Origin: an uncultured Clostridia bacterium
GTDB lineage: Bacteria > Bacillota > Clostridia > TANB77 > CAG-508
Direction of reading: 5' to 3'
Assembly (NCBI GenBank): GCA_944392465.1
Contig: CALXWR010000012.1
Span: 1 to 33,211 of the forward strand
Length of the DNA: 33,211 bases
Program-made: the position numbers and the translations under genes
Part shown: piece after piece, positions 26,282 to 33,211 of the stretch
How positions within the stretch are numbered: position 1 is the first letter of the stretch
How the letters are laid out: every line of letters begins with the position of its first letter
Notes under the pieces: model-generated
Database searches by the model: none
What the model was told of the DNA's origin: nothing
Seen by the model: the letters and a program-made list of their open reading frames with translations, nothing else

Positions 26282-28192
26282 TTATTTTGCAAAAGTATCT
26301 ATTTCTTCAACTATTTTAGCAATAAAATCATCTAAATCCATTGCTCCTATGTCTCCATCTTTTCTAGAACGAACACCTACTGTTCCTTTTTCTTTTTCTT
26401 TATCTCCTAGTATTAGCATATAAGGTATTTTTTGAAGTTGTGCTTCTCTTATCTTATATCCAATTTTTTCATTTCTATCATCTAACTCTACTCTAATTCC
26501 AACATCTTCTAATTTTGCTTTTACTTGATTTGCATATTCTACATGTGTATCTGCAATTGGCAAGAGTTCTACTTGTACTGGTGCAAGCCATGTTGGGAAT
26601 GCTCCTGCATAATTTTCAATAAGTACTCCAATAAATCTTTCTATACTTCCAAATATAACCCTATGAAGCATAACTGGTCTATGTTTTTCTCCATCTTCAC
26701 CAATATATGTTAAGTCAAATCTCTCTGGCATTTGGAAATCTAGTTGTATTGTACCGCATTGCCATTCACGTCCTAAGGAGTCTTTTATATGGAAATCTAT
26801 CTTAGGGCCATAGAAAGCTCCATCTCCTTCATTTATTTCATATGGCATATCCATATCTTTAAGTACTTTTTTTAAGGCTCCTTCTGCCATTTCCCATTGC
26901 TCATCAGACCCCATTGAATCTTCTGGTCTTGTAGAAAGCTCTACTGTATATTCAAATCCAAAAATGCTATACACTTCATCTACAAGTTTCATTATTCCTG
27001 CTATTTCAGCTTCTATTTGCTCTGGCAAACAAAATATATGTGCATCATCTTGTGTGAAGCATCTTACTCTGAATAATCCATTTAATTCTCCAGATTTTTC
27101 ATGTCTGTGAACTAGTCCTAACTCTCCTGCTCTTATTGGTAAATCCTTGTATGAATGCATTTTACTCTTATATACAAGCATTCCTCCTGGACAGTTCATT
27201 GGCTTAATACCATAATCTACATTATCTATTTTTGTAGTATACATATTTTCTTTGTAATGGTCCCAATGTCCTGAACGATGCCATAATTCTTCATTTAATA
27301 TCATTGGAGTTTTTATTTCAACATATCCGCTTTTTCTATGAATATCTCTCCAAAAATCCTCTAGTACGTTTCTTAGTACCATTCCCTTTGGTAAGAAAAA
27401 TGGGAATCCTGGTCCTTCTGGTGCAATCATAAATAATTCTAATTCTTTTCCTAGTTTTTTGTGATCACGTTTTTTAGCCTCTTCTAGCATATTTAAATAT
27501 TCTTCCAATTGGCTAGCCTTTGGATAAGATATTCCATAAAATCTTTGAAGCATTTTATTATTCTCGTCACCTCTCCAATATGCTCCTGAAGAGGATAATA
27601 TCTTAACTGCTTTAACTTTTCCTGTACTCATTAAGTGTGGTCCTGCACAAAGGTCTGTAAATTCTCCTTGCTTATAAAATGATATTTCCTCTCCTTCAGG
27701 AAGTTCTTCTATTAATTCGACTTTATAGTCTTCTGCTTGTTCTTTCATAAATTTTATAGCTTCATTTCTTTGAAGAGTAAATCTTTCAATTGGCAAATCT
27801 TCTTTTATTATTTTCTTCATTTCTGCCTCAATCTTTTCAAAGTCGTCTGAAGAAATATTTTCTTTAACATCAAAATCGTAATAAAAACCTTTATCAATTG
27901 CAGGTCCTATTGTTAATTTTATATCATTTCCATATATTCTTTTAATAGCTTGTGCCATTATATGTGCTGTTGTATGCCAATACGCTTTTTTTCCATCTTC
28001 ACTATTTTCAAAAGTGCATATTTCAACTTCTGAGTCTTCTTTAATTTCATATCTTAAATCTCTTACTTTTCCATTAACTTTGGCACAAGTTGCCATTCTA
28101 GCTAACCCTTCGCTTATTTCTTTTGCTAATTCTAAAACTGTAATACCTTGTTTTACTTCTTTGATAGATCCATCTTTTAAAGTAATTTTCAT
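26282..28192 (-). CDS. thrS: Threonyl-tRNA synthetase
   Basis: Charges tRNA-Thr. An N-terminal TGS domain (about 1-60) is followed by the editing/SAD domain (HTTAHIMAQAIKR) and the class II core, with zinc-binding Cys in MNCPGGM, motif 2 HRHEKSGELNGLFRVR and motif 3 HRVIFGSIERFIGVL. The C-terminal anticodon-binding domain starts near QVELLPIAD. The ATG at 28201 overlaps the ribosome site GAAAGG; the in-frame ATG 8 nt beyond the site (28192) is preferred, giving 636 residues starting MKITLKDGS. It is controlled by a T-box leader and preceded by an additional structured segment. Confidence 0.97.
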   Translation of the reverse strand: MKITLKDGSIKEVKQGITVLELAKEISEGLARMATCAKVNGKVRDLRYEIKEDSEVEICTFENSEDGKKAYWHTTAHIMAQAIKRIYGNDIKLTIGPAIDKGFYYDFDVKENISSDDFEKIEAEMKKIIKEDLPIERFTLQRNEAIKFMKEQAEDYKVELIEELPEGEEISFYKQGEFTDLCAGPHLMSTGKVKAVKILSSSGAYWRGDENNKMLQRFYGISYPKASQLEEYLNMLEEAKKRDHKKLGKELELFMIAPEGPGFPFFLPKGMVLRNVLEDFWRDIHRKSGYVEIKTPMILNEELWHRSGHWDHYKENMYTTKIDNVDYGIKPMNCPGGMLVYKSKMHSYKDLPIRAGELGLVHRHEKSGELNGLFRVRCFTQDDAHIFCLPEQIEAEIAGIMKLVDEVYSIFGFEYTVELSTRPEDSMGSDEQWEMAEGALKKVLKDMDMPYEINEGDGAFYGPKIDFHIKDSLGREWQCGTIQLDFQMPERFDLTYIGEDGEKHRPVMLHRVIFGSIERFIGVLIENYAGAFPTWLAPVQVELLPIADTHVEYANQVKAKLEDVGIRVELDDRNEKIGYKIREAQLQKIPYMLILGDKEKEKGTVGVRSRKDGDIGAMDLDDFIAKIVEEIDTFAK

Positions 28193-28202
28193 AATAATCA
28201 TC

Positions 28203-28316
28203 CTTTCTTTATTTTATCTATTTGGAGAACAAAAGGTCGAAGTCACCATTTGTTCGTGCCGATTTAGGTTTCCGACTATAAGGAGGAAATCCTAAAGTCA
28301 ATGGCGATTATAGCCT
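28203..28316 (-). ncRNA. Structured leader segment of unknown type before thrS
   Basis: This segment lies between the T-box and the thrS ribosome site, and at about 37% G+C is richer than the surrounding leader. Two good hairpins: TTTAGG-TTTCC (28263-28273) with its partner at 28285-28296, and GAACAAA (28227-28233) with TTTGTTC (28249-28255) plus an inner GGT/ACC. In addition GCCATT (28300-28305, minus strand) can pair with AATGGT (28245-28250), which would compete with the second hairpin. It matches no riboswitch class I can recall. It could be a second control element or a remnant of another sequence. Confidence 0.45.
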
Positions 28317-28360
28317 TTATATGTAATAGGAATTTCAGAGAAATTTCCTATTACATATAA
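28316..28360 (-). repeat. Long AT-rich stem-loop after the T-box terminator
   Basis: About 20 bp of stem with one bulged base; arms around TTATATGTAATAGGAA and its complement, 4-nt loop. It begins in the U-tract of the T-box terminator and has no U-tract of its own on the minus strand. Confidence 0.6.
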
Positions 28361-28588
28361 AAGCCCCCTCTAATAGTAACTATTAGAGGGGTGCTTTTTT
28401 ATACACGGTTCCACCCTTTATTTAACTTAATTAACTTTTAACGCAAGCATACGTCTAGTTTTTCTAGAAACAATGAGGTAGTTTTTCAAATACATTTATT
28501 TAGAATAGCTTTCAGCTTATAACTATTCCTCTCTGTAAACAACCCTTATTTTACTTTGTCTCATTTATGTTTTTGTTTATTTAAATAC
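28357..28588 (-). ncRNA. T-box riboswitch (threonine) of thrS
   Basis: The leader senses uncharged tRNA-Thr. The conserved T-box sequence GGGTGGAACCGTG is at 28404-28416 on the minus strand, followed by the terminator hairpin (28363-28393, CCCCTCTAATAG stem, then CTTTTATAT). The Stem I base pairs GAGACAA with TTGTTTC. The likely specifier region reads ACTACC (28477-28482); both ACT and ACC are threonine codons, agreeing with the gene. AGAGAGGAA of the Stem I bulge region is also visible. Confidence 0.93.
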
Positions 28589-28595
28589 AATTCAT

Positions 28596-28625
28596 ATTAT
28601 AACTTATATAAGCACATTATGTCAA
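28596..28625 (-). promoter_or_regulatory. Consensus promoter of the thrS T-box transcript
   Basis: TTGACA (28620-28625), 18-bp spacer, TATAAT (28596-28601) on the minus strand, immediately upstream of the T-box and just after the peptidase gene. Confidence 0.75.
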
Positions 28626-28656
28626 TAGTTTTATTATAACACAATTTTATAATTTT

Positions 28657-31600
28657 TTATTTGTCTATATTTCTATGTTTTATAAATGTATATATTCCTA
28701 TTCCTATTAATACAGCTATTGCAATTCCTATTGATATAGCTCCTGCTTGTGGAAGTATTCCTTTTGCTACTGTATTATCTCCTGTATCTTCTGTACCAGA
28801 ATAGTTAGTATTTGGAGCTTGATGATTATTTCCTGATATGTTAATTACATCATCTACTGTTCCTACTTCTTCTTCATCATTATATACTTTTACAAATGTA
28901 TTTTCTGTTTTCTCAACTTCATCTAACACTACCTGACTTAATGTTTCACCAGATGCTTCTGCATCTTCTTTTAAATATAAATATAGTGTTGTGCTTTTAG
29001 ATATTTCACTAAAATCAGGTATATCTTTGCTATTAACTTTAAATGTTAATGTTTTTGTTCCATCATTTGCTACATTTATTTCAGGGTTCTCTATTTTTAT
29101 CCAATTATTAATATTCTCATCTGTACCTGTTCCAGAAAAATGATAATAATAAGTGTAATTTGTTTTGTCACTACCATTTACAATATTAGATACCTTTATT
29201 TCAAAATCTATATATGATTCTTCATCTCCTGAAAAAAGATATATTAATGCTTGAAGATATTCTGTTTGCATATTTGTAAAATCAGATAATACTGGTTTTA
29301 TTTGTTCTTCTGGATTTTGAGGGTTTTCTGGTTGCCCAGGATTTTCTGGTTCATCTGTACCACCTGGATTCTCAGGATCAACAGGTTCAGTCTTTTCTAT
29401 AATTTCTATTTCAAAAGTAAGTTGTCTATTTGAGTATGTTATTGTTATTGTTTGTTTTCCAAGTTTTGTATTATCAAAACCAGTAACAATAATCTCTGTA
29501 GATTTCATATCTAACTGAATTACATTACCATCACTATATGTTACTTCTAAAACACCTCCAGTTAAATCTAATTCTTCTTCATTTTGTATATATGTTAATT
29601 TACTAGGAAGTGACTTAATAGTTACATTTGTAATTTCTACAGGCTCTGGCGTTTCTTCCTTGTTTACAGTAATAGCTTGTGTTGCAGTTTTTGAAATTCC
29701 ATTTTCTTCATATTGTATAGTAACATGGTCTTGCCCATATGTAAGTTTATCTCCATCTGTAATTTTATAATTTGTTACCTCTTGTGATGTGGAATCACTA
29801 TAACTTGCCTTTACAACCATTCCTGTTTTATCAAAGGTTTCTCCTTCCATATATTCTGTTTTAGTTGGTGGTGTAGTTATTTCAATTTTTTCTAAGTTTT
29901 TAACTGGTCCTTCATTATCTGTAAATGCTTTTATTGATAAATTTCCTCTAACCTCTTCTGTTTCGTACGTTCCTAAATCTTCCCAATTGTTTACTTTAAA
30001 GTTATCATCATCTGTAAAGAAACTTTTGTCTGGTCCGATTTCAGCATTTTCATCTGTTTCCTTAGTTTCTTCTGTAAATGTTATTTCATCTTCAGTTGTA
30101 GAAATACGTAATGAAACAACAAATGAACTTCCTGTTAGTTGTACTGGCTCTGCCAATTCTAAAACATGATAGCCTGGTTCTACAGTAATGCTACTTCCCT
30201 CTTTTAAGTTTACTTTTTTTAATTTTGTATTTGTTAAATCTCCATCTGCTGAATTTACATAAGCTTCACAAGTAACTTCTTGATATGTATAAAATCCTAT
30301 TTTATCTAAATATTCTGTTTTTTCTGCATCTCTTTCAAATTTATTAGCAATATATACTGATTGAGTTGGATAAATTACTGGTATATTGGCTGCAATTTTA
30401 TCATGTTGATATAAATTGTCATAATCTTTCTCACTACTAGCTTTTTCAACTGCATATAGATTATTATATATGTTTTTATCTTCATACGAGATATACATAT
30501 AACCATTATCTCCAATATCAATAACTATGTTTTCACCTTCTATTGAAACTTTTCCTTCTCCATAACCATTTTCAACAAATAACTCTATAATATAATCATT
30601 TGGTATATCATCTGCTGAATACCAACCTTTTTCATTATATTCTGCTGTATATTTATTATATAAAGTTTGCTTTTGCTCTTTTAAATTTGCAGTTAATTGA
30701 TCTCCCCATGAATTTTTTACTATCCATGCACCATTATTTTGTGGTTTATGTTCCTCATTAAAATTATCTCTGCTATAATTATCATCCCAGCCAATTATTA
30801 CAACAGCATGATTCATTGCGTAACTATTTTCTTGGTCATTTGGATCACAATATATAGCTCCTGTTTTATTGTTATATGCATCTGAAAGTAATTGTGCACC
30901 ATGAACTCCCGCAAAAATTCCTCCATAATTTGATATAGTTTGCTTCATTTTTGCCATAAGCTCTGTTTTTCCCACATCTTCTATATCTTCAAATTCAATT
31001 GTGTCATATAATGTAGTTATTGTGTTTTTGTTTTGTATGTCTGAAAGATTAATATAATTCTCATTATTTTCAAATGGCATATCAGATTCTGCAATTGCTC
31101 CCATTCCATTTGTAAAATAGTTTCTTACTTCATTAAAGTTTCCTCCTGAAACATCTGTAGTATATCCATACTCATTGAATTGATTATTATTAAAGAAACT
31201 TCTTTTTGAAGCATAAAACATATGTCTCTCTGAGAAATCATATATATTTTTAGTATTTCCTAACTTGTAATCTCTCATTCCCAAGCTACTTTCTAGCATA
31301 CCTAATCCTGCAAATGCCCAACATGAATCTGTCTGCATTTGGTCTCTTACTAAAACATTATTAGGAATTATATTTCTTAAATCATATTCTTTATTTAAGG
31401 AATCTTCTAGTATATCTGTTAATTTAAATAAATTATTCATCTTATTTAATTTTGATGAAGTTGACTCTGGTGCTATAACATTATATCTTTTTGGTTCTAA
31501 CACTTTATTCTTTTCTTCATCACTTAATTCCATATATGCTTTATATTCATCTGTTGGTTCTGCAATGGTTAGCCCATCAATAGCATATACTGTGTTTGAA

Positions 31601-31668
31601 AATGCTAATACTACAAAAATAATTAATAAAAATAATAAGCTTTTTAAATTTTTTACTTTGTTTTTCAT
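28657..31668 (-). CDS. Surface-anchored C1A (papain-like) cysteine peptidase with Ig-like domains and LPQAG signal
   Basis: A 1003-residue exported protein. Signal peptide about 1-29 (cleavage after VYA). C1A peptidase: oxyanion Q110, nucleophile C116 (DSCWAFAG), H277 (MNHAVVIIGWDD), N319 (IVKNSWG). A lectin-like domain of the kind that follows C1A peptidases in clostridial surface proteins spans about 415-525. Two bacterial Ig-like (Big_3) domains follow at about 592-670 and 678-757, then a Pro/Glu/Asn linker (758-792). An unassigned domain spans about 793-935. The C-terminus LPQAG (972-976), hydrophobic stretch and KHRNIDK form a sortase anchor. The ATG follows AGAGGA. It lies 30 bp after pgi and is probably co-transcribed. 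Likely a cell-wall protein processing or degrading other proteins. Confidence 0.93.
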   Translation of the reverse strand: MKNKVKNLKSLLFLLIIFVVLAFSNTVYAIDGLTIAEPTDEYKAYMELSDEEKNKVLEPKRYNVIAPESTSSKLNKMNNLFKLTDILEDSLNKEYDLRNIIPNNVLVRDQMQTDSCWAFAGLGMLESSLGMRDYKLGNTKNIYDFSERHMFYASKRSFFNNNQFNEYGYTTDVSGGNFNEVRNYFTNGMGAIAESDMPFENNENYINLSDIQNKNTITTLYDTIEFEDIEDVGKTELMAKMKQTISNYGGIFAGVHGAQLLSDAYNNKTGAIYCDPNDQENSYAMNHAVVIIGWDDNYSRDNFNEEHKPQNNGAWIVKNSWGDQLTANLKEQKQTLYNKYTAEYNEKGWYSADDIPNDYIIELFVENGYGEGKVSIEGENIVIDIGDNGYMYISYEDKNIYNNLYAVEKASSEKDYDNLYQHDKIAANIPVIYPTQSVYIANKFERDAEKTEYLDKIGFYTYQEVTCEAYVNSADGDLTNTKLKKVNLKEGSSITVEPGYHVLELAEPVQLTGSSFVVSLRISTTEDEITFTEETKETDENAEIGPDKSFFTDDDNFKVNNWEDLGTYETEEVRGNLSIKAFTDNEGPVKNLEKIEITTPPTKTEYMEGETFDKTGMVVKASYSDSTSQEVTNYKITDGDKLTYGQDHVTIQYEENGISKTATQAITVNKEETPEPVEITNVTIKSLPSKLTYIQNEEELDLTGGVLEVTYSDGNVIQLDMKSTEIIVTGFDNTKLGKQTITITYSNRQLTFEIEIIEKTEPVDPENPGGTDEPENPGQPENPQNPEEQIKPVLSDFTNMQTEYLQALIYLFSGDEESYIDFEIKVSNIVNGSDKTNYTYYYHFSGTGTDENINNWIKIENPEINVANDGTKTLTFKVNSKDIPDFSEISKSTTLYLYLKEDAEASGETLSQVVLDEVEKTENTFVKVYNDEEEVGTVDDVINISGNNHQAPNTNYSGTEDTGDNTVAKGILPQAGAISIGIAIAVLIGIGIYTFIKHRNIDK

Positions 31669-31698
31669 TCTTTTTTCCTCTTTATTTTTTCATTTGAA

Positions 31699-33015
31699 TT
31701 ATTTTCCTTCATATCCTGGTTTTCCTAATAGTTTAAACATGTTTGTTTTGTATTTTTCCACTCCTGGTTGATTAAATGGATTAATTCCTAATATTGAACC
31801 AGACATAGCACATGCCAATTCAAAGAAATATATTAATTGTCCCATGTTATTTGCATCCAATTTATTAATATTAACTACAATATTTGGAACATCTCCTTCA
31901 ACATGTGCTGCAATAGTTGCTTCCATCGCTTTTTTGTTTACATAGTCCATTGTTTTTCCAGCTAAATAATTCAAATTATCCATGTCATCCTCTTCTTTTT
32001 TTAATTCTATATCATTTTCTGGATTTTCTATGCTTATAACTGTTTCAAATAAATTTCTTCTTCCTTGTTGAATATATTGACCTAATGAATGTAAATCTGT
32101 AGTAAATTCTGCTCCAGATGGGTAAATTCCTTTTTGCTCCTTACCTTCACTTTCTCCAAATAATTGTTTCCACCATTCAATAAAATAATGCATTTTTGGT
32201 TCATATGTAACCAAAATTTCTATATTTTTTTCATCTTCATATAAAATATTTCTTAAAACTGCATATTTATAACACTCATTATATTTTAAATTTTCATCTG
32301 AATATCTGTCTTGAGCTATTCTTGCTCCCTCCATTAATTCATCGATATTCACTCCCGCAGTAGCTATTGGAAGTAAACCAACAGCTGTTAAAACAGAGTA
32401 CCTTCCTCCCACATTATCTGGAATAACAAATGTGGTATATTTTTCCTTATCTGCAAGTGTTTTTAATGCACCTTTTTCACTATCTGTTGTTACATAAATT
32501 CTAGATCTTGCCTCTTTTAGACTGTATTTGTTTTCCATTATTTCTCTAAAAATTCTAAAAGCTATAGCAGGTTCTGTAGTTGTACCTGATTTAGAAATAA
32601 CATTTATAGAAATATCTTTATCACCAATATAATTTACTAAATCACTAATATAATTTGGACTTAATGAATTTCCTACATATAATATTTGTGGTGTTTTTCT
32701 TTGATTATTAGCTTGTATATTGTAAAATGTGTTATTAAGAGATTCAATAACAGCTCTAGCACCTAAATAAGAACCTCCAATTCCAATAACTAATAATATA
32801 TCTGAATCTGCTTGTATTTTTTTAGCAGCTTTTTTTATTTTTTCAAACTCTTCTTTATCATAATTTGTAGGTAAATTAAGCCATCCACAAAATTCATTTT
32901 TATCGTCAGCTTTTGCATGTAATTCTTTATGAATTTCTTTAACTTGCCTAGAATACTTCATTATTTTTTTCTCAAAATCTTTTGCATTATCAAAGTTTAT
33001 CTTTATATTTCCCAT
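31699..33015 (-). CDS. pgi: Glucose-6-phosphate isomerase
   Basis: Interconverts glucose-6-phosphate and fructose-6-phosphate in glycolysis. SIS-type sugar-binding motifs: [25 protein letters not shown] at about 141-149, and [14 protein letters not shown]. The catalytic region [11 protein letters not shown] (Glu near 288-290), H309 (TDLHSLGQ) and the C-terminal NQPGVEKYK lysine are present. The frame is open to 33045 but AAAGGAGG points to the ATG at 33015, giving 438 residues, normal for Firmicutes. Own promoter at 33071-33099; the C1A peptidase gene follows 30 bp after the stop. Confidence 0.96.
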   Translation of the reverse strand: MGNIKINFDNAKDFEKKIMKYSRQVKEIHKELHAKADDKNEFCGWLNLPTNYDKEEFEKIKKAAKKIQADSDILLVIGIGGSYLGARAVIESLNNTFYNIQANNQRKTPQILYVGNSLSPNYISDLVNYIGDKDISINVISKSGTTTEPAIAFRIFREIMENKYSLKEARSRIYVTTDSEKGALKTLADKEKYTTFVIPDNVGGRYSVLTAVGLLPIATAGVNIDELMEGARIAQDRYSDENLKYNECYKYAVLRNILYEDEKNIEILVTYEPKMHYFIEWWKQLFGESEGKEQKGIYPSGAEFTTDLHSLGQYIQQGRRNLFETVISIENPENDIELKKEEDDMDNLNYLAGKTMDYVNKKAMEATIAAHVEGDVPNIVVNINKLDANNMGQLIYFFELACAMSGSILGINPFNQPGVEKYKTNMFKLLGKPGYEGK

Positions 33016-33070
33016 AAAACTCCTCCTTTGTAAAAATATACTCAAACTTCATTTTTATTTATACATTTAT

Positions 33071-33099
33071 ATCATATTATACAAATAATTTTTTATCAA
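33071..33099 (-). promoter_or_regulatory. Promoter of pgi
   Basis: TTGATA (33094-33099), 17-bp spacer, TATGAT (33071-33076) on the minus strand; one mismatch to consensus in each hexamer. Confidence 0.6.
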
Positions 33100-33142
33100 G
33101 TAGTTTACAAAAAAAAATAAAATTTACCAAAATTACAATCAT

Positions 33143-33211
33143 AACCACCAGTAAAACTGGTGGTTTGCTCTTAGCCTAGAAGGCTTTTGTACTGGCACTT
33201 CTGGGCTTAAG
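33143..33211. mobile_element. Two consecutive hairpins at the window edge, possibly an IS200/IS605-type end
   Basis: A perfect 10-bp hairpin (AACCACCAGT, 3-nt loop, ACTGGTGGTT; 33143-33165) is followed by a second inverted pair, CTTAGCCTAGAAG (33170-33182) with CTTCTGGGCTTAAG (33198-33211). Subterminal GC-rich hairpins next to AT-rich host DNA are the hallmark of IS200/IS605 ends, and such elements also carry structured leaders. No transposase is visible because the window stops here. The first hairpin could instead be a terminator of a plus-strand or right-hand gene. Confidence 0.4.

Noticed and set aside
28307..28312. TATAAT on the minus strand after the T-box, as a second thrS promoter
   Set aside because: No acceptable -35 lies 16-18 bp upstream, and the T-box already has a consensus promoter.

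Overview
This is an AT-rich window, about 27% G+C in the core genes sampled by eye. It looks like a chromosome segment from a low-GC Gram-positive, most likely an uncultured or gut-type member of Clostridia. Supporting signs are a T-box leader on thrS, strong AGGAGG-type ribosome sites, the gene order tig-clpP-clpX, the MEP-pathway enzyme IspH, a PASTA-tailed class A PBP, and a surface C1A peptidase with an LPQAG sortase signal. I see no rRNA, tRNA or CRISPR array. Every gene except one (the pseudouridine synthase at 3122-3973) lies on the minus strand.

Layout from left to right: an ABC exporter cut by the window edge (1-1506); ispH (1699-2739); the plus-strand RluA-type pseudouridine synthase (3122-3973). 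Next is a 657-bp gene-free block (3974-4630) between convergent genes, built from two inverted arrays of a 36-bp GC-rich repeat around an AT-rich core. Then comes a probable operon read right to left: PBP1A-type synthase, cysS, a DUF1189-like membrane protein and ftsH (11737 to 4631). An HdeD-like membrane protein, clpX, clpP and tig follow (11960-16018), forming a protein-folding and proteolysis cluster. A mixed housekeeping run comes next: metallophosphoesterase, tsaD, M50 protease and lysS (16107-20173). recN (20347-21969) has its own SOS-like promoter. A large lysine-rich, partly coiled-coil protein of unknown function occupies 22114-24558.

Between that unknown gene and thrS is a compositional island of about 50-55% G+C, holding a split alarmone module. 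It contains a small HD-type (p)ppGpp hydrolase (25774-26205) and a separate RelA/SpoT-type synthetase (24729-25640). Each has its own promoter and ends in a strong hairpin. The composition suggests horizontal acquisition, and the pairing recalls toxSAS-type toxin-antitoxin modules neutralised by a small alarmone hydrolase, although it could also be an ordinary split Rel. thrS (26282-28192) sits behind a consensus promoter, a T-box, and then an additional structured leader I cannot assign. The right end holds a C1A surface peptidase and pgi, probably co-transcribed, then two nested hairpins at the window edge that resemble the structured end of an IS200/IS605-type element.

The best candidates for something undescribed are the inverted 36-bp repeat element that abuts two stop codons, the GC-rich split alarmone pair, the extra structured RNA between the thrS T-box and its start codon, and the 814-residue unknown protein. 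Start codons were moved from the longest open frame wherever a ribosome site clearly pointed to an internal start (cysS, tig, the M50 protease, lysS, recN, thrS, pgi).
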